46,528 nucleotides of DNA from Rhodococcus sp. KRD162 (lineage in GTDB: Bacteria > Actinomycetota > Actinomycetes > Mycobacteriales > Mycobacteriaceae). The position numbers and the translations under genes were made by a program. This document shows positions 1 to 6,985 of the stretch, one piece after another (position 1 is the stretch's first letter; the number at the start of each line of letters is the position of its first letter). The stretch is taken from contig NZ_JABFAU010000056.1 of the NCBI RefSeq assembly GCF_017168335.1, positions 1 through 46,528 on the forward strand, in the 5' to 3' direction. Under the pieces are notes generated by a model. It did no database searches. It was not told where the DNA came from and worked only from the letters and a program-made list of their open reading frames with translations.

Positions 1-11
1 ACCCTGCCCTC

Positions 12-101
12 GCAAACGCGCGCGCGTTTGCCAGATGCGAGCAGGCTGGTCATCGATCGGGTCATATTTTGCGCGCGTTCAGCAAACGCGCGCGCGTTTG
101 C
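12..101. repeat. Palindromic GC-rich repeat doublet (70-bp period)
   Basis: Two copies of the perfect 20-bp palindrome GCAAACGCGCGCGCGTTTGC lie at 12-31 and 82-101, start to start 70 bp. Each is followed by a related arm (TGCGA-CAGGC, then CATCGAT). A partial inverted copy, TTTTGCGCGCGTT, sits between them at 67-79. The core is 12 bp of alternating purine-pyrimidine. The doublet lies beyond the 3' end of the SRPBCC gene. Related copies occur at 19976, 20046 and 32315. REP/BIME-like by appearance; the function is unknown. Confidence 0.8.
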
Positions 102-218
102 CCCCTGCGAACAGGCCCGGCATCGATGGCACCGTCACTGCCCACTATTTGCCTCGATAGGCGGATTCGCGCCGCCGATGTCGAATAGTGGACAGTCAGC
201 GCACCTGGCCGACTGCGA

Positions 219-686
219 TCAGGCTTCCGCTTCCACGATTCGCTTGATCGCCGCCAGCGTGCGGGGAATTCCGTCCAGTGCGGCTCGGCTACGAATGTCG
301 ATCTGATTCTGCGCATCGTCGCCGAATTTGCGATGGAAGTGGGCGATTCCTTCGGGGAGGAAGTTCCAGTTCTCGGTCAGGCGTGTGCCACCGTCCGCCG
401 ACTCGAGGGTGTAGCCCCAGCGCACGAAGTTCTCGCCCACCACCCACGCGAACTCGCGGCCGGGTTCGGCGGCAGCAACGGTGGACACTGTCTCCCACGT
501 TCGTTCTTCCGTGACGTTGCGGCCGGTGAACGTGGACCCGACGCCGCCACCATCGGGCTCGTTCCACCAGCATTTCTGGCAGATCGGGCTCCATTCTCCC
601 GTTCGGGTGACATCGGAGACGACGGCGTACACCTTGTCGACCGACGCAGCGACGACGATGGATTCGGAGAACTCGAGTGCAGTCAT
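219..686 (-). CDS. SRPBCC (START/Bet v1-like) family protein
   Basis: This 155-aa protein has the layout of a polyketide-cyclase/dehydrase-type SRPBCC domain. Near the N terminus is a strand followed by ASVDKVYAVVSDVTRTGEWSP, the usual opening of this lipid-binding fold. A GxxFxGRN strand, a WVVGENFVRWGYTLE strand and a TRLTENW strand follow, then a long C-terminal helix. The family binds hydrophobic ligands in a cavity. No ligand can be named from sequence. The ATG at 686 is chosen because GGGAAG lies just upstream and the domain starts there; the reading frame stays open to 902, but that extension lacks family character. It is divergent from the clpP pair, with a 99-bp intergenic region. 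Confidence 0.75.
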   Translation of the reverse strand: MTALEFSESIVVAASVDKVYAVVSDVTRTGEWSPICQKCWWNEPDGGGVGSTFTGRNVTEERTWETVSTVAAAEPGREFAWVVGENFVRWGYTLESADGGTRLTENWNFLPEGIAHFHRKFGDDAQNQIDIRSRAALDGIPRTLAAIKRIVEAEA

Positions 687-738
687 CTTCCCATTGTGCC
701 TCCGATCCTCACGAAGCTGTGAGCAGAGTCGCTGCCTA

Positions 739-752
739 CAGCAGAACTGCTG
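739..752. promoter_or_regulatory. Candidate operator upstream of the clpP pair
   Basis: CAGCAG-AA-CTGCTG is a perfect 6-2-6 inverted repeat. It is centred about 40 bp before the ATG of the first clpP gene and in the divergent region with the SRPBCC gene. A ClgR/PopR-like regulator is encoded immediately downstream of the clpP pair, so it is the obvious candidate ligand. That link is inference; no published box was matched. Confidence 0.35.
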
Positions 753-785
753 GTGTGCAAACCAATTCGGGCTCACACTCGATTC

Positions 786-1394
786 ATGACCGAATCGCCA
801 CGATTGTTCCCAGCCGAACTCCGCAATCAACTCCTCCGCCACCGAGTTCTGGTACTCGACGGGCCCCTCGACGATGACAACGGCACCGTCCTCACCACTC
901 ATCTACTCACCCTGGCCGCCGAGAACACCTCTGCCGACATCGCTCTGTGGATTCATTCCCCCGGTGGATCGGTTCCCGCGATGCTGGCCATTCGTGACGT
1001 GATGCGCCTCGTGCCGTGTGACGTCTCGACATTGGCACTTGGATTGGCTTGCAGCGCAGGCCAGTTCCTTCTGTCGGCGGGAACTCGAGGCAAGCGCTAC
1101 GCGCTACCGCACTCGCGGATCCTGATGCATCAGGGCTCAGCAGGCATCGGTGGGTCGGCTGTCGAAGTAGAGGTCCAGGCCAATGACCTGCGCCATACCC
1201 GAGATACCGTGCTCGGTCTCATCGCCGACGACACCGGGCAGTCTCGAGAGCAGATATTCGACGACTCCCTGCACGATCGCTGGTTCACCGCGGCCGCTGC
1301 TCGCGAGTACGGGTTCGTCGACGCGATCGTCGACTCGTTCGATCAGGTCATGCCTGCGCGACGGGTGTCCTTCGGAATGGAGATGGCCCGATGA
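786..1394 (+). CDS. clpP: ClpP-family serine peptidase subunit (catalytically complete)
   Basis: A 202-aa ClpP-type protease subunit. The oxyanion glycines are in HSPGGSV (58-63). The nucleophile is Ser90 in LACSAGQFLL, the base is His115 in ILMHQ and the acid is Asp164 in LHDRWF. ClpP rings degrade proteins delivered by Clp ATPases in the cytosol. ATG 786 is chosen because the ClpP fold begins shortly after it; an upstream ATG at 753 would add only 11 unlike residues. The stop overlaps the start of the next clpP gene by 4 bp (ATGA), so the two are translationally coupled. This is probably an accessory ClpP3/P4-type pair, because the housekeeping pair in this group is linked to tig/clpX, which is absent here. 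Confidence 0.93.
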   Translation: MTESPRLFPAELRNQLLRHRVLVLDGPLDDDNGTVLTTHLLTLAAENTSADIALWIHSPGGSVPAMLAIRDVMRLVPCDVSTLALGLACSAGQFLLSAGTRGKRYALPHSRILMHQGSAGIGGSAVEVEVQANDLRHTRDTVLGLIADDTGQSREQIFDDSLHDRWFTAAAAREYGFVDAIVDSFDQVMPARRVSFGMEMAR

Positions 1395-2017
1395 GCACAT
1401 ACACGATTCCCAATGTGATCACTCGAGACTCCCGCGGAGAACGCGTCGTCGACGTCTATTCGCACCTCCTCAGTGAGCGCATCGTCTACCTGGGTACCGG
1501 GATAGACGCCGGGGTGGCGAATGCGATGATCGCGCAGTTGCTGCACCTGGAGGCCGATTCTCCCGACCAGGAGATTTCGATGTACATCAACTGCGAGGGC
1601 GGCGACACTGCTGCCATGCTCGCCGTCTACGACACGATGCAGTTCATCGGATCACCCGTTGCCACAACATGTGTGGGTCAGGCAGTTGCGGCGGGTGCTG
1701 TGTTGCTCGCGGCCGGGGCACCGGGGCGTCGATCGGCGCTCACCCACAGTCGGGTGGTGCTGCATCAGCCTGCCGCCCAGGGCCGCGGCACCATTCCAGA
1801 TCTCATCCTGGCCGCCGACGAGGTCGTACGGGTTCGCGCCGAAATGGAGGCAATCCTCGCAAAACACACTGGACGCGATGCGGCGAAGCTTCGACACGAC
1901 ACCGATCGGGATCTGGTGTTGACGGCTTCCGCTGCCCGCGAGTACGGCGTCGTCGACCAGGTTCTCGAGGGACGTCAGGCAGCCATCAGTGTCGCGTCGC
2001 CGCGCGAGAGGTCGTGA
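1391..2017 (+). CDS. clpP: ClpP-like subunit lacking the catalytic serine (ClpR-like)
   Basis: A 208-aa ClpP paralogue. The segment that carries the nucleophile in ClpP (GQAASMGAFLL in E. coli) reads GQAVAAGAVLL here, so the serine position is Ala100. His125 (VVLHQP) and Asp174 (TDRDLVL) are kept, as is the oxyanion glycine pair (CEGGD, 69-72). By established ClpP chemistry this subunit should not hydrolyse peptides. A structural or regulatory role in a mixed ring with the upstream complete subunit is the natural inference, as for ClpR of cyanobacteria and plastids. Its 3' end overlaps the convergent regulator gene by 43 bp. Confidence 0.9.
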   Translation: MSTYTIPNVITRDSRGERVVDVYSHLLSERIVYLGTGIDAGVANAMIAQLLHLEADSPDQEISMYINCEGGDTAAMLAVYDTMQFIGSPVATTCVGQAVAAGAVLLAAGAPGRRSALTHSRVVLHQPAAQGRGTIPDLILAADEVVRVRAEMEAILAKHTGRDAAKLRHDTDRDLVLTASAAREYGVVDQVLEGRQAAISVASPRERS

Positions 2018-2277
2018 TGCGCGAGGCGTGAGATTTCGGCCATCGATGTCCCCAGCGCGCCGACGACGGCCGCAAGAACTTCGCTCGACGGGTCCTTGCG
2101 GCCACGCTCGACCTCCGACAAGTACTGTGGCGCAATGCCTGCGCGAGCAGCGGTGTCGGCGAGCGTATCGCCTCGGGCGTGCCTGCGCTCGCGTAGTCTT
2201 CGGCCGACCACCTCACGCCACAAGGGTTCCACGGTACGCGCCGCACGGCGCTCATCGATTCGTATGACCTCGCCCAT
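1975..2277 (-). CDS. XRE-family regulator, ClgR/PopR-like
   Basis: A 100-aa protein with one Cro/C1-type helix-turn-helix at about residues 22-80 (VGRRLRERR ... TLADTAARAGIAPQYLSEVERGRKDPSSEVLAAVVGALG). The YLSEVERGRKxPSSEVLAA stretch is characteristic of the ClgR/PopR group that controls clp protease genes in actinobacteria. The gene is convergent with the clpP pair and overlaps the second one by 43 bp, so the layout supports dedicated control of this pair. ClgR-type proteins are often themselves Clp substrates; the C terminus here ends in Leu-Met-Ala-Ala, and a small hydrophobic tail of that kind would suit a degron, but this is inference. Confidence 0.85.
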   Translation of the reverse strand: MGEVIRIDERRAARTVEPLWREVVGRRLRERRHARGDTLADTAARAGIAPQYLSEVERGRKDPSSEVLAAVVGALGTSMAEISRLAHHDLSRGDATLMAA

Positions 2278-2322
2278 GATCGGAGCCTAGGCCTCGATAG
2301 CCAGACAGGTCGGCGATTCTGC

Positions 2323-2760
2323 TCAGAGCAGAGAATCCGGTCTGACGAACGTCTTCGCAAAGCGCTTCTGCCAGGGCGTCTCCATGGCCCGACGCGAGTA
2401 GTGTCGACGTACGTAGTCGACGGCCGCACCGCCGGGCAGACCGTCCAGCGCGACGAGACACGCCAGCGCTGTGCCCGTTCTACCCGCTCCACCGGTGCAC
2501 GCAATCTCGACCCTTTCGGTTGCAGAGCGGCGCAATGCTTCTCGTAGCACAACCTCGAGATGTCTCGAATCGGACGGTAGCCAGAAGTCCGGCCAACGAA
2601 CCCATCGATTGTCCCATTCGAACCCGCCGGGATCTTTGCCCTGCAGATAGATCCCGAGATCCGGCCGTGGTCCGTCAGGCAGCGAATCGCGCATGCCGCG
2701 TCCACGAACGTAACTGCCTGACGGCAACTCCAGCACGCCAGGACTATCCGCTTCCCACAC
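2323..2760 (-). CDS. Protein tyrosine / dual-specificity phosphatase
   Basis: The P-loop signature C-x5-R-T is present as CTGGAGRTG (Cys88, Arg94), preceded by VEIA and followed by a helix. An upstream WPDF (56-59) matches the WPD loop that supplies the general-acid aspartate (Asp58). The protein is short (145 aa), as in compact cysteine-dependent phosphatases. It would act in the cytosol on phosphotyrosine/serine proteins or a small phosphorylated molecule; the substrate is unknown. GTG 2760 is chosen because GAGAGGA lies 8 nt upstream. The frame is open to 2862, but that part is Cys-rich and unlike the family. Divergent from the next gene. Confidence 0.82.
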   Translation of the reverse strand: MWEADSPGVLELPSGSYVRGRGMRDSLPDGPRPDLGIYLQGKDPGGFEWDNRWVRWPDFWLPSDSRHLEVVLREALRRSATERVEIACTGGAGRTGTALACLVALDGLPGGAAVDYVRRHYSRRAMETPWQKRFAKTFVRPDSLL

Positions 2761-2834
2761 TCGGCTCGTCCTCTCGCAGCATCCAAGTTCCTTGCATTCT
2801 GCATCGCTCGGCCTCGAGGGGAGGACGTAACAGC

Positions 2835-3326
2835 ATGGGGCATACTCGGACGATGCACCCATTCGTCGAGCACCGTGAGCGTGTGTTGACCGGTTGCTGG
2901 ACTCCTCAGCACGGCGTCCAGGTCACGTCGTCCACATTGCCCGTGCCATGGTTGGCTGCGCTCGATCGACTCGGGCATGACCTGCATGTGCGTCAGTACG
3001 GCTCTCGCATCGAACGTATCGACTGGGCGGCCATGTACGACCCGGACGGCGGGGCGGTCTGGCTCGAGAGTGCCGTCACCGTGGAGGGACGCAATCCGGA
3101 TGGGCTCGGCGGCAACGGATATGGCGCGCAGGTCGACGCCAACGTCGACGAGGCGCTGGTGTCCATGGCAGATTTGGTTCAACTGCAAGTGGCCAACGCT
3201 CACACAGCGTGGCCGTGGGGTGACGACGGTGGCTTCATGAGCCCGCATCTCGTCGACGGCGTCGCCGTGTGGATCGACCGAACTGGAAGTTCGACTCCGA
3301 TCGGCACTCTCGACGAGAGACGCTAG
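2835..3326 (+). CDS. Hypothetical protein
   Basis: A 163-aa soluble, slightly acidic protein with no domain I recognise. It is rich in Trp and Asp and contains the segments DWAAMYDPDGGAVWLESAVTVEGR and AHTAWPWGDDGG. No signal peptide or membrane segment is visible. The ATG at 2835 follows a strong Shine-Dalgarno (GGGGAGGA) by 9 nt; a second in-frame ATG at 2853 is less well placed. The gene is divergent from the phosphatase gene and shares its 74-bp upstream region, so the two may be co-regulated. Confidence 0.6.
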   Translation: MGHTRTMHPFVEHRERVLTGCWTPQHGVQVTSSTLPVPWLAALDRLGHDLHVRQYGSRIERIDWAAMYDPDGGAVWLESAVTVEGRNPDGLGGNGYGAQVDANVDEALVSMADLVQLQVANAHTAWPWGDDGGFMSPHLVDGVAVWIDRTGSSTPIGTLDERR

Positions 3327-3459
3327 CTGCACCCTCTTTCCGACGTATCGATACTGCGGTATCGTTTGCTTCACCAACGCGAAATACTCACCGGCCCGCC
3401 TCCGATATGGCGCACACTATGACATTTCTTTACGAGAAGGCCACGGCCTCGTTCGTCCG

Positions 3460-3810
3460 GTGAACCCCCACAGACCGCGTAGATCGCGGACCGATGGTTG
3501 GGCCATCCTCGATCTGACGCAGTGGCGTCATCGAGTCGAATATGCCGAACAGCGTGTCAATCGAAAATCCAAATCGCTGTTCGACAACCGAGTGCCTATG
3601 TTGGCGGGCTTCACCGACTGTCCTGCATGCGATGGCCACTTCGGCGGTGACGGTCCGCGCGATCGGTTGGAACGATTGATGCGACGCGATGGACGACATG
3701 CCCACCGGTTGCGCGTCGCGGTAACCGAGTTGGACCGTCGGTACCGTGAGGCAACCGTCGAGATCGTGAAGTCCAGAACGATGCCGTGGTGGGAACGCCG
3801 ATTGCCGTGA
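3460..3810 (+). CDS. Conserved hypothetical protein with CPxC motif
   Basis: A 116-aa basic protein. The central FTDCPACDGHFGGDGPRDRLERLMRR segment has a CPAC pair and a GDGPRDRLE turn. It ends in MPWWERRLP. Its codon pattern and regular amphipathic segments suggest a real gene, but I cannot assign a family. The start is a GTG without a clear ribosome site, so it could begin elsewhere. The 133 bp between this gene and the previous one show no convincing gene or hairpin. Confidence 0.5.
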   Translation: MNPHRPRRSRTDGWAILDLTQWRHRVEYAEQRVNRKSKSLFDNRVPMLAGFTDCPACDGHFGGDGPRDRLERLMRRDGRHAHRLRVAVTELDRRYREATVEIVKSRTMPWWERRLP

Positions 3811-3833
3811 ATGTGACGACACCGAGCGCTCGA

Positions 3834-4514
3834 CTAGACATCGGGCTTCGTCCACTCGATCGTGTGTCGAAAACCAATGCGATGTCGCATCTTTGCACCC
3901 GGCAGCCGATTCTCGACCATGCCGCCGATCTCATCGAAGCTCAGCACCGGGTCCTTGACCGGGAACGGTGGCGGCGGTGCGGTCACCGGGCTGGGCCACG
4001 GTCGGTGAACGAATCCGATCAATGGATTGGTGACGATGGACACGGCGTCCCACATCAGGTCTCGGACGCTTCGCGGGGGTGCCAGACCCACCACGAGCAC
4101 GCGTCCGCTGGGCGTGAGAATCCGCTCGATGTGGCTCAACGCGTCGTCGATATCGAGGTGATGCAGAACCGCGACCATGGTGACCAGATCGATCGAATCG
4201 TCTGCCCAGGAGTCGAGTTGACGACCCGTGATCGACACGTTGTTCACATCGGCAGAGGTGATTTCTGCGATTCGTCGCATGTCCGCATCGGCGTCGGCGG
4301 CGACGACGTGGTCGAAGTGGGAAGCCAGGATCCGCGCCAAAGCGCCTCGTCCACAGCCCATATCGAGTGCTTTGGCACGCCCGTCGGGCAGATTCGCGAG
4401 AATCCAGCTGTGAAAGTAGTCGTTGTGACTCCATGCGTGTCGCTCGTTCAGCTCGCGTAGCCATCGAGCTCCGTCGCGTCCCAGCCGGGATTCTCCTAGT
4501 CGCCTCAGCACCAC
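3834..4514 (-). CDS. Class I SAM-dependent methyltransferase
   Basis: A 226-aa protein with the SAM-binding motif I ALDMGCGRGALARILA (about 48-63), an acidic residue at the end of the second strand (VVAADADADMRR), and motif IV/post-I segments (DSIDLVTMVAVLHHLD; ALSHIERILTPSGRVLVVG). This is the Methyltransf_11/25 type that methylates small molecules or lipids. The acceptor is not evident. The C terminus (VENRLPGAKMRHRIGFRHTIEWTKP) resembles ubiquinone/menaquinone-type methyltransferase tails. The start is a GTG at 4514, with a second GTG immediately after it at 4511; neither has a strong ribosome site. It lies 48 bp downstream of the oxidoreductase gene on the same strand and may be co-transcribed. 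Confidence 0.8.
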   Translation of the reverse strand: MVLRRLGESRLGRDGARWLRELNERHAWSHNDYFHSWILANLPDGRAKALDMGCGRGALARILASHFDHVVAADADADMRRIAEITSADVNNVSITGRQLDSWADDSIDLVTMVAVLHHLDIDDALSHIERILTPSGRVLVVGLAPPRSVRDLMWDAVSIVTNPLIGFVHRPWPSPVTAPPPPFPVKDPVLSFDEIGGMVENRLPGAKMRHRIGFRHTIEWTKPDV

Positions 4515-4562
4515 AGCGCCCAGTATCCATGAGGCGCAACCGTGGTGGGTCGCCGGAGCATG

Positions 4563-5579
4563 TCAACTGGCGATCTTCACAATCAGGTTTCCACGATGGT
4601 CACCGGCCAGGAGTTCGTCCAACGCGGTGATCGCCCGATCGAGCGGACCCTCCAACATTGTGTGCGGGAAGGTAACCACACCCTGCGAGAACCATGGGAT
4701 GTAGTGGCTGACCCAGGCCTGAATCTGGTCGGGAGTGTGCATCGTGGTGAATGGCCGTATCTGAATTTCTTTCACGATCGCGGTCATGATGTCCAAACGC
4801 GGATGTCCGCCGTGACCGCCGCCGATCTGCCCGGCGAGTGCTCCGCACAACGCAAATCGCGCGCCGAACGATGCGTGGCGGACGGCCGTCTCGAACTGCG
4901 TTCCGCCGATCGTGTCGAAGAATACGGTGATGCCAGCCGGTGCGAGTGCACTCAGGCGAGCGTCGAGATCCTCGTTCTTGTAGTCGATCGCCGCATCGAA
5001 GCCGAGCTGCTCAGTGAGGTAAGCGCATTTGCCCGGACCACCCGCGATACCGATCACCAGCGCGGCACCCTGTGCCCTGGCAATCTGCCCCGCGATCGAA
5101 CCCACTCCACCTGCCGCCCCACTGACCAGAACCACGTCTCCCGCACCCACACCTGCGACGTCGACCATGCCGTGAAAGGACGTCACCCCTTGATTGAGCA
5201 TGTACTCGGGGCCTGGGAACACTCCCTCTGGAACGGGAAATACCGCGTTCGACGCGATCGCAGTCAGGTTCCTCCACCCCTGATTGTGCTGCACGATGGT
5301 TCCGACCGGTCTATCGGATCGAGATTCCACGACTCGCCCGATCGCGGGCCCGTACAGCGGCACACCGACGTCGAAGGCCGGCAGTGGGAGACCCGGGTTC
5401 TCGAACATCAGGTCGGCATTGACAGCAGCAATCTGTTGAAAAATGTTTTCTACGAGCACCTCTCCATCTCCGATAGGCCGCTGATTCGCGACTTTGACTT
5501 CCAGCAGCTCGGACGGCCGCTGCCCCAAATCGGTGCGGTGCGCGCGCAGCAACACTTCTGCGGTTTCGGTCCAATTCAC
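4563..5579 (-). CDS. MDR-superfamily NAD(P)-dependent alcohol dehydrogenase/reductase (zinc-independent type)
   Basis: A 338-aa member of the medium-chain dehydrogenase/reductase superfamily, of the leukotriene B4 12-hydroxydehydrogenase / curcumin reductase type. The nucleotide-binding motif is VVLVSGAAGGVGSIAGQIA. The YMLNQGVTSFHGM segment and the FFDTIGG segment are typical of this branch. No cysteine/histidine zinc site is seen, which fits NADPH-dependent double-bond reductases. GTG 5579 is selected because GAGGGGG lies 6 nt upstream; the frame is open to 5702, but the extra N terminus is basic and lacks family features. It is followed by the methyltransferase gene. Confidence 0.83.
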   Translation of the reverse strand: MNWTETAEVLLRAHRTDLGQRPSELLEVKVANQRPIGDGEVLVENIFQQIAAVNADLMFENPGLPLPAFDVGVPLYGPAIGRVVESRSDRPVGTIVQHNQGWRNLTAIASNAVFPVPEGVFPGPEYMLNQGVTSFHGMVDVAGVGAGDVVLVSGAAGGVGSIAGQIARAQGAALVIGIAGGPGKCAYLTEQLGFDAAIDYKNEDLDARLSALAPAGITVFFDTIGGTQFETAVRHASFGARFALCGALAGQIGGGHGGHPRLDIMTAIVKEIQIRPFTTMHTPDQIQAWVSHYIPWFSQGVVTFPHTMLEGPLDRAITALDELLAGDHRGNLIVKIAS

Positions 5580-5679
5580 ATTTGCCCCCTCGATCTGTAC
5601 GCGACCCGGTTTTCCAGGTACGCCGCCGACGGTAGAAGCAGATGCGGACAGCTTCGGTCCTCGTGACCGGAGGGCCGTC

Positions 5680-6537
5680 TTACGCTGATGCCGCCCACGC
5701 ATCCAATGCCTGTTGAACGAGTGCCGGAGATTCGAGCGGACTCAGGTGCCCCACGCCAGGGAGAGTAAGCACAGACGGTTCCCCCGGCAGCGATTGTTGC
5801 AGGCGAAACGCCTGTTCGACGGTAATCCAGGGGTCCTGCTCGCCCCATCCGATGGCGGTGCTGCAGCGGACTCGAGGTAGGGCATCGACGATGGGTCGCG
5901 TGTGCTCGGTTCGCAGTTCGGCGATCTGTCGGTAGAACGCAGGCTGACCCTCGTCGGATATCCAGGGTTCGGTCAGCGTCGCCACGGTATCTCGGTCCAG
6001 TTGCTGATGTGACGCTCCTGCAATGTATTCGGAGACCAGCGCCGCATGCAGCGCAGAAGGCAACGCGGCGAACACGTCTGTGTTGTCCGCCACCAGCCGG
6101 AAGAATTCGGATCCCCAAGGCTCGAGAGTCACCACGTCCCACAGGAACAAGCTGCGGTAGTCATGTCCGTGCAGCAGATGGGCTCCCAGTGCGACGGCAC
6201 CGCCGATATCGTGTGCTACGACGAAGGGTTGCTCGAGCTCCCAGTGGTCGAGCAACAATGCCAAGCGCCGCATCTGGGTGTGCAGATCGGTCCGCACATC
6301 GGATCCCCGCGCGGAGCGGCCGTATCCGGGCATGTCCCATAAATAGACTCGGTGCCCGCTGCTCAGATGTCGAGCTGCCTGAGCCCAGACCTGCGCAGAC
6401 CACGGAGTTCCATGGCAGAACACGACGTCCGCGGACGCAGCGTTGCCGCCGTCGGGAGTGATCTCGTACGTCGCCACCCGATCGCCGCCCACGAGGACGA
6501 AGACGGGTTCCGGTAGGTCGAATCTGTCGGTCGCCAT
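5680..6537 (-). CDS. Alpha/beta hydrolase with Asp nucleophile (epoxide hydrolase / haloalkane dehalogenase-like)
   Basis: A 285-aa alpha/beta-hydrolase. The oxyanion motif is HGTPW and the nucleophile elbow is VAHDIGG. The nucleophile is therefore aspartate, as in epoxide hydrolases and haloalkane dehalogenases, not serine. An acidic residue lies in GEQDPW and the catalytic histidine in GVGHLSPLESP. The reaction is probably opening of an epoxide or removal of a halide; the substrate is not known. It is transcribed divergently from a MerR regulator through a promoter with the 19-bp spacer typical of MerR activation, and the predicted transcript is almost leaderless. Confidence 0.85.
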   Translation of the reverse strand: MATDRFDLPEPVFVLVGGDRVATYEITPDGGNAASADVVFCHGTPWSAQVWAQAARHLSSGHRVYLWDMPGYGRSARGSDVRTDLHTQMRRLALLLDHWELEQPFVVAHDIGGAVALGAHLLHGHDYRSLFLWDVVTLEPWGSEFFRLVADNTDVFAALPSALHAALVSEYIAGASHQQLDRDTVATLTEPWISDEGQPAFYRQIAELRTEHTRPIVDALPRVRCSTAIGWGEQDPWITVEQAFRLQQSLPGEPSVLTLPGVGHLSPLESPALVQQALDAWAASA

Positions 6538-6544
6538 GACGACG

Positions 6545-6575
6545 AATCTAGAACTTCAGGTCCACCTGAAGTCAA
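6545..6575 (-). promoter_or_regulatory. MerR-type promoter with 19-bp spacer and operator dyad
   Basis: On the minus strand TTGACT (6575-6570) and TAGATT (6550-6545) are separated by 19 bp, the over-long spacer that is the hallmark of MerR-activated promoters. The spacer region contains the perfect dyad ACTTCAGG-TCCA-CCTGAAGT (6553-6572). The adjacent divergent gene encodes a MerR protein. The -10 ends only 7 nt before the hydrolase ATG, so transcription should start at or next to that codon. Confidence 0.75.
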
Positions 6576-6592
6576 CGTGAGAGCATCGGCGG

Positions 6593-6973
6593 ATGAAGAT
6601 CGGAGATGCCGCGCAGCAACTCGGCGTGCCGACTCACGCCCTCAGGCATTGGGACGACGTCGGTGTCGTTGTGCCCGCACGCTTACCGTCGGGCCACCGT
6701 GATTACAGCGAGGAACACCTGTATCGACTGCGGGTCGTGCGTGCATGCCAGGCTGTCGGCATCAGCCTGGCAGATATTCGCCTCATCCTTCACCGAGACG
6801 AACCCGAGCGGACGGTGATCATCGAAGCGCAGCTTGCTCGAATACGAGCGCAACAAGCTCAACTCGAGGGTGCTGAACGTTTTCTCGTTCACGTCGTCTC
6901 CTGCACGCACGACCTGCTCACTCGATGCCCACACTGCAGCGAATATTCGACTGCGTCGAGGGCATCGACATGA
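6593..6973 (+). CDS. MerR-family transcriptional regulator
   Basis: A 126-aa MerR protein. The winged helix-turn-helix occupies residues 1-70 (MKIGDAAQQLGVPTHALRHWDD ... HRDYSEEHLYRLRVVRACQAVGISLADIRLIL). A coiled-coil dimerisation helix follows at about 75-105. The C-terminal tail contains Cys104, Cys112 and Cys115 (RCPHC), which could bind a metal or sense thiol-reactive compounds. The gene is divergent from the alpha/beta hydrolase and shares a 55-bp region with the MerR operator. It is followed 12 bp later by the phosphotransferase gene. It probably activates the hydrolase in response to an electrophile or metal. Confidence 0.9.
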   Translation: MKIGDAAQQLGVPTHALRHWDDVGVVVPARLPSGHRDYSEEHLYRLRVVRACQAVGISLADIRLILHRDEPERTVIIEAQLARIRAQQAQLEGAERFLVHVVSCTHDLLTRCPHCSEYSTASRAST

Positions 6974-6985
6974 TGAGGTGACGTA

